In this document: positions 1 to 7,312 of the stretch, piece after piece
How positions within the stretch are numbered: the stretch's first letter is position 1
Layout of the letters: each line of letters begins with the position of its first letter
From: CAZOJJ01 sp964580105
GTDB taxonomy: Bacteria > Bacteroidota > Rhodothermia > Rhodothermales > Rubricoccaceae
Direction of reading: 5' to 3'
DNA length: 35,400 nt
Assembly: GCA_964580105.1 (NCBI GenBank)
Contig: CAZOJJ010000028.1
Span: forward strand, 1-35,400
Program-made: the position numbers and the translations under genes
Notes under the pieces: model-generated
Database searches by the model: none
The model's input: the letters and a program-made list of their open reading frames with translations, nothing else
Told to the model about the DNA's origin: nothing

Positions 1-273
1 CGGACGACTGCGCCGGTGGTGGTGGCGAACGAGCCTGCATCCGTGCCGGAGGAGCATGGCATTGGGCTGGAGGTGCGTCCGAACCCGGCTTCGCGCGTGC
101 TCCACGTCGAAGCTCCAGGCGCAGGCGAGGCCGTCGTCTACGACGTGCTCGGGCGGGAAGTCCTCCGCATCCGCCTCGGCGGCATCACCGAGGCGGACGT
201 GTCGAGCTTGGCACCGGGCGTGTACGTCGTCCGCGCGGGCGGCCAGGCCGCCGTCGTGACGGTGCGGCGGTGA
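1..273 (+). CDS. C-terminal fragment of a secreted protein with a T9SS type A sorting domain
   Basis: The frame is open from the first base, so the gene is cut by the window edge and only its last 90 residues are visible. They read PNPASRVLHVEAP, then VVYDVLGREVL, then LAPGVYVVRAGG, and end in TVRR. This is the usual layout of the type IX secretion C-terminal domain: a PNP entry, a YDVLGRE strand, a GVYVVR strand and a short basic end. In this family the domain directs an exported protein through the T9SS outer-membrane translocon and is usually removed or anchored at the surface. The catalytic or binding part of the protein lies outside the window, so its function cannot be given. The stop codon lies inside a 13-bp tandem duplication. 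Confidence 0.8.
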   Translation, partial: RTTAPVVVANEPASVPEEHGIGLEVRPNPASRVLHVEAPGAGEAVVYDVLGREVLRIRLGGITEADVSSLAPGVYVVRAGGQAAVVTVRR

Positions 274-297
274 AGCAGGGCTTCGAAGCAGGGCTTC
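272..297. repeat. 13-bp tandem duplication at a stop codon
   Basis: Two perfect tandem copies of GAAGCAGGGCTTC. Each unit is itself a small inverted repeat (GAAGC/GCTTC). The first copy begins on the second base of the TGA stop of the preceding T9SS-type gene. Confidence 0.75.
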
Positions 298-318
298 GCG
301 CCCGCCCGCCTCTGCCCG

Positions 319-326
319 TACCTTCT
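319..326 (+). promoter_or_regulatory. Possible promoter box TACCTTCT for the Rel gene
   Basis: This matches the TAnnTT core of the Bacteroidota -7 element (TAnnTTTG). It lies about 65 bases before the ATG. Similar boxes precede several other genes here, but no convincing -33 element is visible. Confidence 0.35.
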
Positions 327-327
327 T

Positions 328-357
328 CGCCCGGCGCGCACGAACCCGCGCCGGGCG
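328..357 (+). terminator. Strong GC hairpin between the T9SS-type gene and the Rel gene
   Basis: A perfect 11-bp stem (CGCCCGGCGCG at 328-338 pairs with 347-357) closes an 8-base loop. It lacks a T-tract (CCGTCGTT follows). It may therefore be a weak terminator of the upstream gene or a leader structure in the Rel mRNA, since it also lies just after a TAnnTT box. Confidence 0.45.
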
Positions 358-391
358 CCGTCGTTCACACCGCGCTGCGGTTTCCGTCGTC

Positions 392-2644
392 ATGATCCAG
401 GCCTCCGCGTACCTCCACCGCCAGCTCCGCGACCTCCGCGTGGAGCCGGAGTACGAGCGCCGTCTCCGCGTGCTCGTCGAGCACTGCCGCCGCAACCTGC
501 CGGCGGTGGACGAGGACCGGCTGCGCCGCGCCTTCCAGGTGGCCTACTGGGCGCACCGCGACGACCGCCGCGCCTCGGGCGAGCTCTACATCGCCCACCC
601 GCTGGAGGTCGCCCTCATCGCGGCGAAGGACATCCGCTTCGACGACGACACCGTCGTGGCGGCGCTGCTCCACGACACCATCGAGGACACCGACCTCTCG
701 CTGGAGCTGATCGAGTCCGAGTTCGGGCCGGAGATCGCGGGCATCACGGACGGCGTGACCAAGATCGACCACGTCTTCGCCAAGGGCGAGCTCGGCCGCG
801 CCGAGAACGTCCGCAAGCTCATGCTCTCGATGGCGAGCGACATCCGGGTCATCCTCGTCAAGTTCGCCGACCGCCTCCACAACATGCGCACGCTCGGGGC
901 GCTCCCCCAGCCGAAGCAGCTCAAGAAGGCCACCGAGACGCTCGACCTCTTCGCCCCGCTGGCCCACCGGTTCGGCCTGCACGAGGTCAAGACCGAGCTC
1001 GAAGACCTCTCGCTCAAGTACCTCGAGCCCGAGGCCTACCGCGCCATCGCCGACGGGCTCAACGCGAAGCGGCGCCAGCGGGAGAAGTTCGTCGAGCGGT
1101 TCATCGAGCCCGTCCGGGCCGAGCTGCGCCGGGCCGGGTTCGACTTCGAGATCTACGGGCGGCCGAAGAGCATCTACTCCATCTACCGCAAGATGCGGCG
1201 GCAGGAGAAGGACCTCGACGAGATCTACGACCTCTTCGCCATCCGCGTCATCCTCCACAGCGAGGGGCGCAAGGGCCGCGAGGACTGCTGGCGCGTCTAC
1301 TCCATCCTGACCGACCTCTACCAGCCGCTCCCCGAGCGCTTCCGCGACTTCATCTCCGTCCCGAAGTCGAACGGCTACCAGAGCCTCCACACCACCGTGA
1401 TCGGGCCGGAGGGCAAGCCGGTCGAGATTCAGATCCGCACGGCCGAGATGCACGAGGTGGCCGAGCGCGGCGTGGCGGCCCACTGGAAGTACAAGGAGAG
1501 CCCCTCCGGCGACGGCGCGCCGACCTCCCGCGAGGGCCGCATCGACGAGCTCGTCGGCTGGGTGCGCGACCTGCTGGAGAACCCGCGCCACGACGACCCC
1601 GGCGACTTCGTCAAGGACTTCCAGCTCCAGCTCTACGACGAGGAGATCTACACCTTCACCCCGAAGGGCGACCTCATCCAGCTCCCGCGCGGCGCCACCC
1701 CCGTCGACTTCGCCTTCCAGATCCACACCGAGGTGGGTTTCCACTGCATCGGCGCGAAGGTGAACGGCAAGATGGTGCCGCTCTCGTACGCGCTCCGCTC
1801 CGGCGACCAGGTGGACATCCTGACCTCGAAGAAACAGACGCCGAACCCGGACTGGATGAAGTTCGTCGTCACGCAGAAGGCGCGGAGCCGGATCCGCCAC
1901 TGGACCAACGAGAAGCGCCGGAAGGCCGTCGAGGCGGGCCGGGAGACGCTCGAGCGCAAGCTCAAGCGGGCCAGGCTGGAGCTCGACGAGCAGGCTGTCA
2001 ACCGCGTCTCGTCCAAGCTCAAGTTCCCGTCGAGCCAGCAGCTCTTCTACGAGATCGGCACCGGCCTCTACGACGCCGACGAGTTCGTCGAGTTCGTCTC
2101 GCGCGGGGCCGAGCCGACGGAGGACGAGGCGGCGGAGCCGGCGCGCCTGGAGGTGGGCCAGTTCACCGCCGACGCGCGCGAGCTCGGTCGCACGGCCCTC
2201 ATCATCGACGGGGAGCGCCACGCCGACCTCGCCGTGCAGTACGCCGCCTGCTGCAACCCCATCCCCGGCGACGACGTGTTCGGCTACGTCTCCAAGTCGG
2301 GCGCGGTGAAGATCCACCGCGTCTCGTGCCGCAACGCCCCTCACCTCCTCCTCGATCACGCCGAGCGCGTGATCCCGGTGGAGTGGAGCCGGCAGAAGGA
2401 CGTCCAGTTCGTCGCGGCGCTACGCCTGGTGGGCGAGGACCGGGTCGGCATCGTGAGCGACATCACGACGGTGATCTCGAAGAACCTCAAGACCAACATC
2501 CGCTCGATCATGGTCGAGAGCGAGGACGGGCTCTTCGAAGGAACCATTGTGCTCTTCGTGAGCGATCTCAAGCAACTCCGCCGGATCATGCAGCGCCTCT
2601 CCCGCCTCGACGGAATCTACGGCGTGTACCGGTTCGAGGAGTGA
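392..2644 (+). CDS. rel: Bifunctional (p)ppGpp synthetase/hydrolase (RelA/SpoT family)
   Basis: This long Rel/SpoT protein (750 aa) makes and degrades the stringent-response alarmone (p)ppGpp. Domain order is canonical. The N-terminal HD hydrolase has the IAHP histidine (H69), the HD pair H94-D95 in LLHDTIED, and FADRLHNMRTL at 158-168. The synthetase spans roughly 245-365, with YGRPKSIYSIYRKM and RFRDFISVPKSNGYQSLHTT. A TGS domain lies at about 418-480, a conserved-cysteine region (CCNPIPGD, later SCRNAP) around 625-655, and a C-terminal ACT domain. The synthetase loop reads RFRD, the basic RxKD-like form of bifunctional enzymes, not the acidic ExDD form of monofunctional RelA. The hydrolase residues are intact, so both activities are expected. 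The ATG follows a hairpin and a TAnnTT box and has no Shine-Dalgarno sequence. Confidence 0.97.
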   Translation: MIQASAYLHRQLRDLRVEPEYERRLRVLVEHCRRNLPAVDEDRLRRAFQVAYWAHRDDRRASGELYIAHPLEVALIAAKDIRFDDDTVVAALLHDTIEDTDLSLELIESEFGPEIAGITDGVTKIDHVFAKGELGRAENVRKLMLSMASDIRVILVKFADRLHNMRTLGALPQPKQLKKATETLDLFAPLAHRFGLHEVKTELEDLSLKYLEPEAYRAIADGLNAKRRQREKFVERFIEPVRAELRRAGFDFEIYGRPKSIYSIYRKMRRQEKDLDEIYDLFAIRVILHSEGRKGREDCWRVYSILTDLYQPLPERFRDFISVPKSNGYQSLHTTVIGPEGKPVEIQIRTAEMHEVAERGVAAHWKYKESPSGDGAPTSREGRIDELVGWVRDLLENPRHDDPGDFVKDFQLQLYDEEIYTFTPKGDLIQLPRGATPVDFAFQIHTEVGFHCIGAKVNGKMVPLSYALRSGDQVDILTSKKQTPNPDWMKFVVTQKARSRIRHWTNEKRRKAVEAGRETLERKLKRARLELDEQAVNRVSSKLKFPSSQQLFYEIGTGLYDADEFVEFVSRGAEPTEDEAAEPARLEVGQFTADARELGRTALIIDGERHADLAVQYAACCNPIPGDDVFGYVSKSGAVKIHRVSCRNAPHLLLDHAERVIPVEWSRQKDVQFVAALRLVGEDRVGIVSDITTVISKNLKTNIRSIMVESEDGLFEGTIVLFVSDLKQLRRIMQRLSRLDGIYGVYRFEE

Positions 2645-2987
2645 GGGCTGCCGTGGGGACGGGGATACGCCCCGTTGGGTGAAGGCTTCGGGTAATCGGC
2701 CGCCATCCCTCGCATCTGCTTCCAAACTTCTGTAATAACCGGAACTCCGCCCCTGAGGGCCGGTTCGCCACGCCGCCGCCTCAGGCCCGCCGCCTCTCGG
2801 CGCCCGGGGAGGGGCGGCACTCTCGAAGACGCTCGCGGCCCTGCTCCCGCCGTTCAGACACGGGGAGGCGGGCCGCTTTTCGTCGGCGTACGGTGAACGA
2901 ACCCCTGCGGTCCGCCCGTTACGCCTGCCGGCGGTGCTCACACGTGTGAGCACCGCCCCGATTCCCACCACAAACCGGACGATAGCC
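2645..2987. other. Intergenic region before the HU gene
   Basis: These 343 bases hold no convincing gene on either strand and no recognisable tRNA. A less GC-rich patch (CTGTAATAACCGG near 2730) may hold promoter elements. The only strong structure is the perfect palindrome at 2930-2957. Confidence 0.6.
2930..2957. promoter_or_regulatory. 28-bp perfect palindrome upstream of the HU gene
   Basis: Each arm reads GGCGGTGCTCACAC and pairs with no mismatch and no spacer, giving a centre of ACACGTGT. It ends 30 bases before the HU start codon. It could be an operator for a dimeric regulator, or a hairpin in the 5' leader; it has no T-tract. Confidence 0.7.
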
Positions 2988-3395
2988 ATGACTGAGCGTG
3001 TCCCCACGCTGACGAAGAAGGACGTAGTGCGCCGCGTCGCCGAGCTGCAGGGTGAGCCGATCTACAAGAGCGAACCCTGGGTGAACGCGGTCATCGAAGC
3101 GCTGCGCGAGCTGATGATCAAGGCCGACCCGGAAGTCCGGATCGAACTCCGCGACTTCGGCGTGTTCGAGGTCAAGAAGACGAAGGCCAAGCCGAAGGCG
3201 CGCAACCCCAAGACGAACGAGACCGTCTTCATCCCGGCCCGCCGGAAGACGCACTTCAAGCCGAGCAAGCTCGTCAAGGAGGCGCTCCAGCAGCCGCTCG
3301 CCGAACTCGGGTACTCCATCCCATCCGGCAGCGCCGACGAAGATCTCGACCTCGCCGAACTGACGGGCGGATACACCAACGGCCACGGAGGCTGA
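2988..3395 (+). CDS. HU/IHF-family DNA-binding protein
   Basis: This is a 135-residue histone-like nucleoid protein that bends and wraps DNA as a dimer. The HU core is visible: an N-terminal helix pair (TKKDVVRRVAEL), the beta arm entry RDFGVFEVKK (55-64), and the signature region KPKARNPKTNETVFIPAR with the intercalating proline P74 in RNP. KTHFKPSKLVKEAL follows. About 35 residues after the core form an acidic, glycine-rich tail (SADEDLDLAEL), longer than the usual 90-residue HU, as is common in Bacteroidota relatives. The ATG at 2988 is preferred over an in-frame ATG 54 bases upstream, because the upstream start would place coding sequence inside the palindrome and add 18 residues unlike the family. 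A terminator follows. Confidence 0.93.
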   Translation: MTERVPTLTKKDVVRRVAELQGEPIYKSEPWVNAVIEALRELMIKADPEVRIELRDFGVFEVKKTKAKPKARNPKTNETVFIPARRKTHFKPSKLVKEALQQPLAELGYSIPSGSADEDLDLAELTGGYTNGHGG

Positions 3396-3412
3396 CCCGC
3401 ACGACCGCGTCG

Positions 3413-3420
3413 TACTTTCC
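3413..3420 (+). promoter_or_regulatory. Possible promoter box TACTTTCC for ruvX
   Basis: A TAnnTT-type box lies 48 bases before the GTG of ruvX and directly abuts the HU terminator stem, so a ruvX transcript could begin inside the terminator. Confidence 0.35.
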
Positions 3421-3458
3421 ACGGCCGGGTTGCCGCAAGGGGCCCGGCCGTCGCTTTT
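3421..3458 (+). terminator. Rho-independent terminator of the HU gene
   Basis: A perfect 9-bp stem (ACGGCCGGG at 3421-3429, CCCGGCCGT at 3443-3451) closes a 13-base loop and is followed by CGCTTTT. It lies 25 bases after the HU stop. A TTG codon at 3430, in frame with ruvX, falls in its loop and is therefore an unlikely start. Confidence 0.8.
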
Positions 3459-3468
3459 GCCCGCTCCC

Positions 3469-3903
3469 GTGACGACGCCCCGCCCCCGTATCGCCGCCGT
3501 GGACTACGGCACCCGCCGCGTCGGCCTCGCCGTGACCGACCCGCTCCGCCTCTTCGCCCAGCCGCTCGGCACCTTCTCGCCCGGCGAGGCGGTCGAGCGG
3601 CTGAAGCAGCTCCGGGACGGCGACGGGCTGGAGACGGTCGTGCTCGGCTGGCCGCTGACCGAGGCGGGCGAGGAAGGGCCCGCCACGCGCCGCGTCGAGC
3701 CTTTCTTCGGCCGGCTGCGGAACGCGCTGCCGGGTGTCGCCGTCGTCAAGCACGACGAGCGCTTCACTTCCCGCCGCGCGGCGGAGGCCCTGGTCCAGGC
3801 CGGGGTCCGGAAGAAGGCGCGTCGCGAGAAGGGCCGCCTCGACGCGGTCGCCGCCACCCTCATCCTCCAGGACTACCTCGAAGAAGTAGGAAGCGGGACG
3901 TGA
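3469..3903 (+). CDS. ruvX: Holliday junction resolvase-like / pre-16S rRNA nuclease YqgF (RuvX)
   Basis: This is a 144-residue RNase-H-fold nuclease of the YqgF family. Members process the 5' end of 16S rRNA precursor in E. coli and are also annotated as Holliday junction resolvases. Visible motifs are the first catalytic strand AAVDYGTRRVGLAVTD (D12), VVLGWPLTEAGEEG (57-70), the strand KHDERFTSRRA (94-104, acidic E97) and the C-terminal GRLDAVAATLILQDYL with the last acidic residue D125. Length and motif order are normal. I chose the GTG at 3469 because the upstream TTG lies inside the HU terminator and the family starts just before the first strand. def follows 52 bases downstream and may be co-transcribed. 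Confidence 0.92.
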   Translation: MTTPRPRIAAVDYGTRRVGLAVTDPLRLFAQPLGTFSPGEAVERLKQLRDGDGLETVVLGWPLTEAGEEGPATRRVEPFFGRLRNALPGVAVVKHDERFTSRRAAEALVQAGVRKKARREKGRLDAVAATLILQDYLEEVGSGT

Positions 3904-3955
3904 GAAGGGGCGAGGGCCGCTGGATCCTCCCCACACGCCGCACGCTGTACTCCCC

Positions 3956-4552
3956 ATGATTCTCCCCATTTACACGTACGGCCAGCCCATCCTCCGCGAG
4001 GTCACCGAGCCCGTCGAGGCCGACTCGCCCGAGCTCCAGCGGCTCCTCGACGACATGATCGAGACGATGCACAACGCGAGGGGCATCGGGCTGGCGGCGC
4101 CCCAGGTGGGCCGGAGCGAGCGCGTTTTCGTGATCGACCTCTCCGGGTCGGCCGAGGAACTGGCCGAGGCGAACGACGGCATCGTGCCGGAGTACGCGCG
4201 GGGGCCGATGGTGCTCATCAACCCCGAGATCGTCGAGGCCGACGAGGACTCGGCCGTCGAGTTCGAGGAGGGGTGCCTGTCCATCCCGGACGTCTCCGAG
4301 TTCGTCGCCCGCCCGGAGCGCGTCCGGCTCCGTTTCCTCGACCGCCACTTCCAGCCGCACGAGGTCGACGCCGACGATCTCCTCGCCCGCGTCGTCCAGC
4401 ACGAGCTCGACCACCTCGACGGCGTCCTCTTCATCGACTACCTCTCGCCGCTGAGGAAGCGGATGCTCAAACGCCGCCTCCGCGACATGGCCGAGGGCCT
4501 CGTCGACGCCGACTACCCGCTGCTGCGGCCGGGCACCCCGCAGTCCGTTTGA
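3956..4552 (+). CDS. def: Peptide deformylase
   Basis: This cytoplasmic metalloenzyme removes the formyl group from the initiator methionine of nascent proteins. The three family motifs are present in order: GIGLAAPQVG (43-52), EEGCLSIP with the metal-binding Cys107, and QHELDHLDG with metal ligands H149 and H153 and catalytic E150. The protein is 198 residues, within the usual range, with a short charged C-terminal extension after the last helix (SPLRKRMLKRRLRDMAEGL). The ATG directly precedes the conserved ILPIYTYGQPILR start. The small gap after ruvX suggests a shared transcript. A short hairpin (7-bp stem, 4570-4576 with 4583-4589) lies after the stop. Confidence 0.97.
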   Translation: MILPIYTYGQPILREVTEPVEADSPELQRLLDDMIETMHNARGIGLAAPQVGRSERVFVIDLSGSAEELAEANDGIVPEYARGPMVLINPEIVEADEDSAVEFEEGCLSIPDVSEFVARPERVRLRFLDRHFQPHEVDADDLLARVVQHELDHLDGVLFIDYLSPLRKRMLKRRLRDMAEGLVDADYPLLRPGTPQSV

Positions 4553-4613
4553 GGGCGAACCGCGCCGCCCGGCCGTCGTACCACGGCCGCCTCTCCCATC
4601 CGCGCCCGCTCCG

Positions 4614-4802
4614 ATGAAGGACCCGAAGAAGCTCCGGCACCAGAAGCCCGACTACGTCCAGGACGTCAGCGGCACCGACGACCCGGACCACCAGCCCCAG
4701 GTGGGCAGCGACCCGATGGATCCGCCGGTCGAGGGCACGCGCAAGCCGGTCGTCCACCTCGACGAGGAGAAGGTCCGCCGGCACGACGCCGAGTCCGAGT
4801 AA
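4614..4802 (+). CDS. Small hydrophilic hypothetical protein
   Basis: A 62-residue frame begins with ATG and MKDPKKLRHQKPDYVQD. It is almost entirely charged and polar, proline- and aspartate-rich (DDPDHQPQVGSDPMDPP), and ends in a short charged helix-like segment (HLDEEKVRRHDAESE). I see no signal peptide, membrane segment or known domain. It sits between def and the ZIP transporter on the same strand. Similar small acidic proteins of unknown role are common beside housekeeping genes in this group, but I cannot name a family. It could be a chance frame in GC-rich DNA; the low-complexity but sensible amino-acid mix argues mildly for a real gene. Confidence 0.5.
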   Translation: MKDPKKLRHQKPDYVQDVSGTDDPDHQPQVGSDPMDPPVEGTRKPVVHLDEEKVRRHDAESE

Positions 4803-4858
4803 GCATTCCGGCTTCCTGTCCCTGAACGGCCCCCGGCCAGACCTCGACGACACCCACC

Positions 4859-5692
4859 GTGACCGTTGCCCTGTATGCCATCGGGAGCGTGGTGCTGGTG
4901 AGCCTGGTGTCCCTGGCGGGCGTGTTCACGCTGTCGCTGGGGGTGGCCCGGCTCCAGCGCGTGCTCTTCCTGCTCGTCTCGTTCGCCGTCGGCGCGATGC
5001 TGAGCGGGGCGCTGCTGCACCTCATTCCCCAGGCGTTCGAGCGGTTCGAGAGCGGCACGACGGTCGGCGGCCTGGTGATCGCGGGCGTGCTGGGGTTCTT
5101 CGTGCTGGAGAAGTTCCTGCACTGGCGGCACCAGCACGGCGACCCCGAGTCCATCGAGGGCGCGACGGGGCACGTCCACCACGGCCATGCCCACCACGGC
5201 CATGCCCACCACGACCACGCCGCGCCCTTCGCCACGATGAACCTCGTGGGCGACGCGGCCCACAACCTGATCGACGGGATGATCGTGGCAGCGGCCTACC
5301 TCGTCTCCATCCCGGCCGGGGTCGTCACGACGCTGGCGGTGATGTTCCACGAGATCCCCCAGGAGATCGGCGACTTCGGCGTGCTCGTCTACGGTGGCTA
5401 CGAGCCCCGGAAGGCGCTCCTCTACAACTTCCTCTCGGGCCTCACCGCCGTCCTCGGCGCCGTGCTCGCGTTGGTCATCGGCGCCCGCGTAGAGGGCTTC
5501 GCGGACTACCTCCTGCCGATCACGGCGGGGGCGTTCCTCTACGTCGCCGGGAGCGACCTCATCCCGGAGCTGAACCGGCGCCACAGCCGCTCGGCGCGCC
5601 AGTCGGCGCTCCAGCTCCTGATGATGGTGCTGGGCGTGGGCGTGATGCTGCTGCCCGTGCTGCTCGAAGGCCGGCTCGACGCGGCGCACTGA
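4859..5692 (+). CDS. ZIP-family divalent metal transporter
   Basis: This is a 277-residue inner-membrane transporter of the ZIP (SLC39) family, which moves Zn2+ or similar divalent metals into the cytosol. Three hydrophobic segments come first (about 5-28, 34-56, 70-88). A cytosolic histidine loop (105-120, repeated HHGHAHHGHAHHDH) follows, then the metal-binding helices: NLVGDAAHNLIDG (H135, N136, D139) and MFHEIPQEIGDFG (H164, E165, E169, D172). Further membrane segments lie at about 190-280. The HEIPQEIGD signature is typical of the GufA/LIV-1-like branch. The DNA for the histidine loop contains 15-bp direct repeats. The start is the GTG at 4859, which puts the first membrane helix at the N terminus. 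The next gene follows after 15 bases. Confidence 0.93.
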   Translation: MTVALYAIGSVVLVSLVSLAGVFTLSLGVARLQRVLFLLVSFAVGAMLSGALLHLIPQAFERFESGTTVGGLVIAGVLGFFVLEKFLHWRHQHGDPESIEGATGHVHHGHAHHGHAHHDHAAPFATMNLVGDAAHNLIDGMIVAAAYLVSIPAGVVTTLAVMFHEIPQEIGDFGVLVYGGYEPRKALLYNFLSGLTAVLGAVLALVIGARVEGFADYLLPITAGAFLYVAGSDLIPELNRRHSRSARQSALQLLMMVLGVGVMLLPVLLEGRLDAAH

Positions 5693-5707
5693 CGATGGGG
5701 CGCTCCC

Positions 5708-6376
5708 ATGCCGTCCAGCTTGCCTTTCCTCGTGAGCGCGCGGCCGATGTGCTTCGCGGCCTCGCCACCCACGCCGATCCCGTGGGACGGAGCCGCGTTC
5801 GGTTGCCGGACGGGGAGGGGGGTGGACGTCCCCTGCACGCACGGCTTCCGCGACGCCGAGGTGGACCTTCCCGAAGGCGCCTGGACTGAGTCCGAAGGTG
5901 TGTTCTGGTTTCCGCTCGACGAGGCCTACGAGCAGGCGCTGGCGCAGGACGGTTGGGAGGACTCCCGGCGCCACCGAGGCGGGCGCACCGAGGTTCGCGT
6001 CGGCTACGTGTACCTCACCGTCGGGGTCGGGGCGCGGTACGCGCTGTTCACGCTGTCGGCCGCCACGTCGGACATGAGCGTGTCGTTCGAGGATGCCGAG
6101 GCCGTGCGGCGCTGGGCCGCGGGGTTCGTCGAGCGCAGCGGCGGCCTGCCGGGGCTGCTCGACCGGGAGTGGGTGTACTTCCCGCTGCTGACACAGCCCG
6201 ACGCGTACGTCGTCCTCGACGAGGACGTGCTCAACCGGGCGGGGCCGGACGCCTGGGTGGAGGCTGCCCTCGCCGCGCCCGTTCAGCACGGCAGAGCCGC
6301 CGCGACGCGCGCGGCCGTCTCCCGGAAGGGCCGAAACGTGCAGCCCAGCTCTTCGACCGCCTTCCGGTTCGAGTAG
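5708..6376 (+). CDS. Hypothetical protein overlapping the 3' end of the opposite-strand SDR gene
   Basis: I do not recognise this 222-residue protein. The central part (about 40-190) has well-behaved composition with alternating hydrophobic and acidic segments, such as EVRVGYVYLTVGVGARYALFTLS and REWVYFPLLTQPDAYVVLDEDVL, suggesting a mixed alpha/beta soluble domain. No signal peptide or membrane helix is clear. The first 35 residues are proline- and cysteine-rich and the true start may be further in. The last 31 residues (after AAPVQHG) lie antisense to the SDR gene and look like out-of-frame translation (RAAATRAAVSRKGRNVQPSS). The gene may therefore have lost its original stop. It starts 15 bases after the ZIP stop, which suggests one transcript. 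Confidence 0.6.
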   Translation: MPSSLPFLVSARPMCFAASPPTPIPWDGAAFGCRTGRGVDVPCTHGFRDAEVDLPEGAWTESEGVFWFPLDEAYEQALAQDGWEDSRRHRGGRTEVRVGYVYLTVGVGARYALFTLSAATSDMSVSFEDAEAVRRWAAGFVERSGGLPGLLDREWVYFPLLTQPDAYVVLDEDVLNRAGPDAWVEAALAAPVQHGRAAATRAAVSRKGRNVQPSSSTAFRFE

Positions 6377-7260
6377 CGGTGGACCGCCGAGGCCGTCCGC
6401 GCCGTCTCCCGCGTGATGAGCGGGCGCGTACGCGTGAGGGCCGAGAGCATTTCGGACGCAACCGCGAAGGCCATCGCCGGGCCCGGGGGGAGCGTGAAGC
6501 GGGGCGGGGCCACGCCCAGCGCCTCGGCGAGCGCGTCGAGGATCTCGGTCCAGCGCAGGTTGTGGCCGCTGAGGATGTAGCGCTCGCCCGTGCGTCCGCG
6601 CGCCATCGCCCGGATCGCCCCCTCGGCCGCATCGGCCACGTCCACGACGCCGTTGCCGCCGGCGGGGTAGGCGGGTATCGTGCCGCGGCACAGCTTCTCG
6701 GCGATCTCCATCGTGTTCTCGCCCGGCCGCCCGGGGCCGAAGAGGAGCGACGGGTTGACGAGGACGGCATCGAGCCCTTCGGCGATGGCGCGGTGCACCT
6801 CGCGCTCGGCTTCGTGCTTGCTGACGGCGTAGGCCGTGTTCGCCCTCGAGTCGGTCCACTCGGCCGTCTCGTCGAGCACGCCCCGGGGGTGGAGCGTGCG
6901 CCCGAGGGCGGCCACGCTGGAGACGTGGACGAGCCGCTCGACGCCCGCTTCGTTAGCCGCGTCCGCCACGTGCGCCGTACCGCCGACGTTGACGGCCGTG
7001 AGCGCCTCGCGGTCGCCCTCGCCGCCGAAGCTGACGTAGGCGGCGGCGTGGTAGACCTGCCGGACGCCCTCCATCGCCGCCCGCACCGCGTGCCAGTCGG
7101 TCACGTCCCCCTCGGCGTGCTCGACGGCCCCGGTGACGTCGCCGAGGAGGTCGAGGCGGGACGACGACCGGCGGAGGATGCGGACGTGCTCGCCCTGCTC
7201 GACCAGCCGCCGGACGAGCGTCGCGCCCAGAAAGCCGGTGGCACCGGTCACCAAGACCAT
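6283..7260 (-). CDS. Extended SDR-family NAD(P)-dependent epimerase/dehydratase or reductase
   Basis: This is a 325-residue extended short-chain dehydrogenase. The nucleotide-binding glycine motif TGATGFLG is at residues 5-12, a catalytic serine region VHVSSVAALG is at 111-120, and the YxxxK pair is Y144/K148 in YAVSK. NPSLLFGPG and the substrate-side region follow. The pattern resembles the dihydroflavonol-4-reductase / sugar-epimerase-like group acting on small hydroxy or keto substrates; the substrate cannot be read from sequence. I chose the ATG at 7260 because MVLVTGATG is the normal family N terminus, and an ATG 16 codons upstream would lie in repeat-like spacer DNA. It runs convergent to, and overlaps by 94 bp, the unknown gene on the plus strand, and it lies downstream of the biotinyl-domain gene. 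Confidence 0.9.
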   Translation of the reverse strand: MVLVTGATGFLGATLVRRLVEQGEHVRILRRSSSRLDLLGDVTGAVEHAEGDVTDWHAVRAAMEGVRQVYHAAAYVSFGGEGDREALTAVNVGGTAHVADAANEAGVERLVHVSSVAALGRTLHPRGVLDETAEWTDSRANTAYAVSKHEAEREVHRAIAEGLDAVLVNPSLLFGPGRPGENTMEIAEKLCRGTIPAYPAGGNGVVDVADAAEGAIRAMARGRTGERYILSGHNLRWTEILDALAEALGVAPPRFTLPPGPAMAFAVASEMLSALTRTRPLITRETARTASAVHRYSNRKAVEELGCTFRPFRETAARVAAALPC

Positions 7261-7312
7261 TGGGTGATTGGATGAGCTGGTGATTGGGGGATTCAATCCG
7301 TCGTTCAATCAC
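7261..7312. repeat. AT-richer spacer with repeated TGATTGG / TCAATC words
   Basis: Between the biotinyl-domain gene and the SDR gene the sequence holds TGATTGG twice (7265-7271, 7281-7287), then GGATTCAATCC and TTCAATCAC. It is markedly less GC-rich than its surroundings, and the words are partly inverted copies of one another. A similar GGTGATTGA word occurs in the lycopene cyclase/murA spacer. Confidence 0.5.

Noticed and set aside
365..2359. Very long open frame antisense to the Rel gene
   Set aside because: It is the mirror of a highly conserved coding sequence. Its translation is leucine-, valine-, glutamate- and aspartate-rich low complexity, with no domain.
3430..3468. TTG at 3430 as an upstream start for ruvX
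   Set aside because: It lies in the loop of the HU terminator and adds residues not found in the family.
5164..5217. DNA repeats within the ZIP transporter gene as a mobile or regulatory repeat
   Set aside because: They encode the histidine-rich metal-binding loop that is normal in this family.
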